From NCBI GenBank assembly GCA_020086605.1, contig JACBWW010000007.1:20343752-20407751 (forward strand): a stretch of DNA of 64,000 nt. The letters run 5' to 3'. Below, piece by piece: positions 59,540 to 64,000 of the stretch (position 1 is its first letter; every line of letters starts with the position of its first letter). The stretch is from Lanius collurio. Taxonomy: Eukaryota; Chordata; Aves; Passeriformes; Laniidae. The translations under genes and the position numbers were made by a program. Under the pieces are notes generated by a model that was not told the origin of the DNA, ran no database searches, and saw only the letters and a program-made list of their open reading frames with translations.

Positions 59540-60711
59540 TCAAAGGAGTCCTAACTAACATTCTGCTTAAGATGTATGGCAGGAAATTAGCATTCCTTTG
59601 TGGAATTTATTTATGAATAGGTGGAAAGAAGCATCTAACATTCTCTGGTACATTTTAGAAATCAGGTAATAGTCACATCTACTTAGTACCATTTTTGAGC
59701 TTTTCAGCCAGTTTTAATTTAGTCAAAGGTATAATTGGATTAGCATTTACTTAAAACTGCAGGTAGGGGTATGTAACTGAATACAGAGAAGTTGCACAAA
59801 ATTTTCCAGCTTTCTCCACTTGTCTGAAACTATAACTAGTGACAAGTCTACTCTTATATTACTCTGATTCTGAATTATGATAAAATAACCTGAATAAAAC
59901 CTATACAGTGAATAGAATTATCTTATATAAATCTAACCACACTCAGAAAAAAAAAAAGTAAAAAAAAAGAAAGTTTAACATTTTTTGAATTTTAATTGGC
60001 AGAAAATTTATTTAAACTGTATCAATGAAAAACTCTTTCCCATTATATTCTCAGACTTCATGATAAAGAGGTACTATTGCTATACTGATAAAGGCTCTTA
60101 AATGGAGAAAAGCTTATGTGAAAACCAATTAAGTACCTTCACATTTTCATTACTTTGTACACACATGCATGCAAAATTTGCAAACCATTCTTGATTTGTT
60201 TGCCAAGATGATTTTTGTAACAGCAGAGTAAGTCAGGCAGGAAATAAACTTTAGGAATGTATTTTTAAAGGAAAGTCTAACAGACAAAGGCATATTGTTC
60301 TAGGTATATATTGTCATATTTCTGAAACAGACATTGGAATAAAAGCACAAATTATTTCAGAACCTCACCATGTACATTTGAGATGTAACTTTCTATTTCA
60401 AATTTCATTTCGATTCCAAGGTCTTTTTGACTGTTTCCATTCCTTGATTTTTTGTCTGTAGTTTTCAATGAGTTGAGTCTTAAGTCAGAGGATTCTTCAA
60501 GCCAGTATTCTGTACTTCCTGAAAAAATTAAGACATATGTTATTTAGGTTCTGATTCCTTCCTGATTGTACCAGCCTTTTGAATGGGAATGCTCTTCCAA
60601 TTTGCCATAGAGTTCTGTCTATTTCTCCATTGTTTTTTCAGGAATTCAGTGTCACAGTTCTTGCAATAAATAAAAAAAACAACCTGTGAAAGTTTGCTAT
60701 ATTTTGGCTTT

Positions 60712-60769
60712 GTGTGGGGTGGGGGTTTTGTTTGTTTGGTTTTGTTGATTTCTTTTTTTTTTTTTTTTA
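60712..60769. repeat. T/G-rich low-complexity tract
   Basis: GGGGTGGGGG followed by TTTTG units and a run of 17 T; it ends at the left edge of a CR1 fragment. Confidence 0.92.
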
Positions 60770-60773
60770 GCTA

Positions 60774-60945
60774 TGAGGGTGGTCAAACACTAGAACAGGT
60801 CAGCCAGGACATTATGGCATCTTTATGCTTGGAATTAATAAACACTTGAGTAGACATAGCCTTGAGAGAACTGCTCAAGCAGACCCTGCTCTCAGCAGGT
60901 GGTGGGTCAAGGCAAACTGCAGAGGTGCCTTCCTGCCTAGGCCAT
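60774..60945 (+). mobile_element. CR1 LINE 3' end fragment
   Basis: Blocks in order: 'tgagggtggtcaaacactagaacagg', 'gcatctttatgcttgg' (family: CATCCTTGGAG), 'cttgagagaactgctcaagcagaccctgct' (family: CCTGAGCAACCTGCTCTAGCTGACCCTGCT), 'cagcaggtgg...' and 'cagaggtgccttcctgcct' (family: CAGAGGTCCCTTCCAACCT). The octamer tail is lost. It is diverged and 5'-truncated to about 170 bp. Confidence 0.8.
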
Positions 60946-62822
60946 CCCCAGATTCTCTGCTTCTGTATGTAAATAAGGTAATTTTAGGCCACCCATCCTG
61001 AACTCCAGCTCTAGCCAAAATAATGGGAATGTCAAATGATTCAAGAAAGTCTTAAAAGAATAGCTTGTAATTGGTGCAAGTGTAGCTTTATGTCAGCAAA
61101 CAAGTGGCAGAAACATAGAATATATTTTGACTTAAAGGCATGAGACCCTACCCATGGATTGACAAAATTAAACAGAATTTATCATGGTAAGTTAACTAAA
61201 CTTTTATGCCTCCCAATTATTATTTGAAAGGTTACTTACCAAAGAATATTTTAAATAAAGCAGCAGAAGAACACTCTAGGTAGGTGTAAGACTAGGTGAT
61301 ATCTGACTCTCAGAATATAACCTCATCTATAACAATGTACAGTGTCTTCCACTGGAATGAAACATTGAAGCTGACTAGCTGTTTCCCCCCCTCCCACAGA
61401 GACCTCCATTGCCAAATTGTTTGTTACTAAGCATGCTATCTACTGAACTGGCCTGCTGTCCTGACTTATTACCAGATTCCCAGAAGGTCATTTCCTTAAC
61501 TTACCTCAGGGCACCAGCAGTTATGTCTCACCCTGCTCCTTAGGTTGTTAACCCATCCCTTGGATTGTGTCATCTTACAATTTTTACTTTAGTTTATGAA
61601 AAGTAGCATAGAGAACTAATGCAACCCCTTCAGTCACAGGAAACTTATCCAAATTCCTTTCTCATTCAAATCATACAAGACAGAATGATAAAGATGCCTG
61701 TCCTGATGTGTGTACAGTTTTCCCCTTGCATAAGCAGAAATGTAATGTTAATTTGGCTTTCCCTGAAAGATTTCAAAGCTAACCTTCTTTTCCTCCTGCT
61801 CATTATACCATCAGTGCCATCTGGTTTTAAGATAAACCTGCAGCCTAGAAACCCCAAAGGAACAGCAATATCCACAGTTCTGTGCAAACCAGAAATTAAT
61901 AGGTCTATTGGATATATATATCAATAGGCCCAGCTAATAACAAACTGCATTCTCATAGGTAGAGTGGGTAAGTCTTACATATTTAGAGGAGTGACAAACA
62001 AATGAGTGCCACAAAGGAATTCAGTGCTGGAGTCTGCCCCTAGTTTATCTAATTGTAGTTTCATGCATATGTTACCACTCCAAGATTTAAACTCTCTCAG
62101 AGACTGACACTGCCTCTAAAAATGGTACTTTTGTCCCTAGCATGCTTCTTGATGAGAATGCTTAAAATTGAACCCAACAGTCCTGCTGTACATGCTTCCA
62201 GCACTATCCAGGTTTTTGCATTCTCAGGCTCAAAAGGAGTGCATAGGTCCTATACAGTGCCCATCAACATGTCTCCCCCACCCCAATTTTTAGCAAACTC
62301 TGCCTATATTTTCTAATATTCCTGACACATGAGTTTACCATGTATTTTAATTTGATAAGCAATAGTTTTTATTTGCTTGTTTCCCATTTGTTCAGCATTG
62401 TTTTACCTTTCTACATAGAAGCAAAAGGATAGAAATAGAGAATTAGGTCATTATCCCATTTGAGAAAAAACCTGCAAGGAAAAGTGCTAAGAATGGTTCA
62501 AATTCTTGCTTCTGGCTAGTCTTCACAAAATTAAAAAAACACACCAAAAAAAAAAAGCCATTCCTGAAGCAGAGATCCTATAAGAAGATCTGACTGTGAA
62601 AAAGAAGGCACCTTATCAGTGGAGATTAGACTTGTATGTATACTCCAGAAAGAAATAAAGAACACAGGATGACACATTTTTAAATTTTAGATACATAATA
62701 GTGGAAAATAATGGAAAAGATTTGGAGGTAAGATAGTTTAATAGCTCTAATACAGTCAGGATTATAAAAGTCTCACAAACACAATGTATTTTGAGTTACG
62801 AAATGCATCTACTTGCCAGTAT
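60946..62822. other. A+T-rich unique DNA
   Basis: No gene supported. The 102-codon frame at 61619-61927 has no splice context or recognisable domain. Confidence 0.5.
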
Positions 62823-62890
62823 TAAAAAAAATAAATAAAAAAACCAACAAAAAAACAAACAAAATAAAACAAAACCAACCAAACAAAAAA
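62823..62890. repeat. A/C-rich low-complexity tract
   Basis: A runs of 3-8 interrupted by T, C or CC (aaataaataaaaaaacc, aacaaacaaaataaaac). Confidence 0.93.
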
Positions 62891-63606
62891 GGAGCAGAGA
62901 GCTGCTTACAATTTCTACTAGCTAAGTGTCTGTGCTCATACTTTTTTCTCGGGCATATAATTTATTACTTTGCTGTCTGGGACAGTGAATAAGCTTGTAA
63001 ATGCACTCTTTTCAGCCATGTGTACTGTTGTATCCACTTCTGTTCTCTGAACATTACTTCTACTTCAGTGAAGTGAGTTACTGAAAGCAGTATGACTATT
63101 TGATAAGGAAAGCTGAATAAACAGAGAATGGGAATAAAGTGTTCATTTTAAATAGCTTCTCAGCCTCATGGGTGATGTAAGAGTAATCCAATGATTCTGT
63201 CTTCACATGGCATACCACAGATAAAATGTCCTAATACGGGAGCTTCCTAGGGCAAAAGATTACCATTATTATCATCATCATCATTACTATTTACTGTGTT
63301 AATTTTTTAACTTCTCTCTGGTTTTAACATATGTTTGGAAAATCTTATTCATTGCATAAACTTTCTTAACAATAGAAAATTTTATTAACTTTCTTAAGAT
63401 ATGTATAATTTACACTGTGAATGTCATAGGCATTATTAAACAAATATGCCTAAAGGACCCCAGCTCATTGCAAGGAGGGAGAAGGATATCCCCTATCCTT
63501 AAGATAAGGACTCTTGTTTCTTGATATCTTAAAGCCAACCATGAAGACTAAAGGGTGCTCCTAGGCTACTGAGATATATCAGCATCCTCATCTCTCCAAC
63601 ATATCC
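62891..63606. other. A+T-rich unique DNA
   Basis: Nothing recognised except a short ATC repeat near 63268-63284. Confidence 0.5.
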
Positions 63607-63756
63607 GTGAAACCCTCCATGGACATCTTATTCAACAACATGGACAGTGGGATTGAGTGCATGTTTAGCAGATTTGTCAGCAACATCAAGCTGTCTGGTG
63701 GCAGCAACATGCTGGAGGAAAAGGATGTCATCAAGAGGGGTTTAGCCAAAAAAAGC
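63607..63756 (+). mobile_element. CR1 LINE fragment, reverse transcriptase region
   Basis: The translation holds ILFNNMDSGIECMFSRF and a KLSGGSNMLEEKDVIKRGL stretch. This matches the part of the CR1 reverse transcriptase with FINDIDSGIECTLSKFADDTKL. The catalytic YADD/FADD-like position reads FVSN, so the copy is inactive. The frame stays open for 119 codons because an A/C tract follows, but similarity ends near 63756. The piece lacks the rest of ORF2 and the 3' end. Confidence 0.8.
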
Positions 63757-64000
63757 CACATTTTGTATGGTTTTACTTTGAAACTCAGATTGAATCAGGA
63801 CAAAACCAAACAACTAACCACACAAAACAAACCAACCAAACAAAAAAGACAAAAAGAGAGAAAACCTTGCAGTTTTCAAATGCTATTTCAAAGCATTAAG
63901 AACACCTTGCTGAATGAAATTTCCATGCATAAACAAAATGTTCATTTTTCATATCTCTGTATTTAATTACACTGTGATAATAGTGCAAACAATGGAAGAT
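63757..64000. other. A/C-rich tract and A+T-rich DNA to the window end
   Basis: An A/C-rich tract lies at about 63801-63862 (accaaccaaacaaaaaagac); the remainder is A+T-rich with nothing recognised. Confidence 0.7.

Larger units (their letters stand above)
58391..60711. other. A+T-rich unique DNA with low-complexity tracts
   Basis: No gene supported. Contains the T/G-rich tract at 58801-58922, A-rich tracts near 59947-59970 and a 10-bp perfect inverted repeat at 59514-59539, both tracts and repeat being of unknown role. Confidence 0.5.

Noticed and set aside
61619..61927. 102-codon plus-strand open frame
   Set aside because: No splice context, domain or codon pattern; an overlapping minus-strand frame of 73 codons shows that the region is simply stop-poor.

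Overview
The window looks like nuclear DNA of a bird, probably a passerine or another neoavian; this is inferred from repeat families, not from genes. It is A+T-rich, strongly CpG-depleted and has no recognisable protein-coding gene. It carries 5'-truncated CR1 LINE fragments with the usual ATTCTATG-type 3' ends, several avian endogenous-retrovirus LTR families, one good and one doubtful copy of an ancient MIR-type SINE, and many A/C-rich (or T/G-rich) low-complexity tracts. I read it as a gene desert or part of very long intron(s). No bacterial, CRISPR or operon-like structure was seen, and no new gene system is evident.

Layout. 1-6.3 kb: unique A+T-rich DNA with a CR1 tail at 1.1 kb. 6.3-7.65 kb: a repeat cluster of a CR1 reverse-transcriptase fragment, a plus-strand LTR 3' part, a primer-binding-site remnant and a minus-strand LTR. 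10.57-11.51 kb: a solo LTR with a perfect 6-bp target duplication. 14.2 kb: the best exon candidate of the window (113 bp, splice-like borders, CpG-retaining). 15.3 and 17.0 kb: MIR-like SINE remnants. 17-26 kb: unique DNA and homopolymers. 26.4-32.1 kb: two fragments of an ERVL-like LTR family and one CR1. 35.4 kb: a small G+C-rich island. 36.9, 40.2, 42.8 and 43.6 kb: four LTRs; the last two are young-looking and lie head to head as a divergent promoter pair. 45.5-51.6 kb: two CR1 tails, two ERVL-type solo LTRs and a poorly classified retroviral-like stretch. 53.9-56.4 kb: two more copies of the 10.57-kb LTR family, each with its own perfect 6-bp target duplication. 58.05 kb: a CpG cluster followed by a splice-like segment. 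60.8 and 63.6 kb: CR1 fragments.

Nothing here works together as a pathway. The strongest result is the three-copy LTR family (10.57, 53.91 and 55.41 kb), whose ends and 6-bp duplications can be read directly and show three independent class II (ERVK-like) insertions. The most useful leads for function are the exon candidate at 14.2 kb, the CpG cluster at 58.05 kb and the divergent LTR pair at 42.8-44.4 kb. All family names rest on remembered consensus patterns; no database search was possible.
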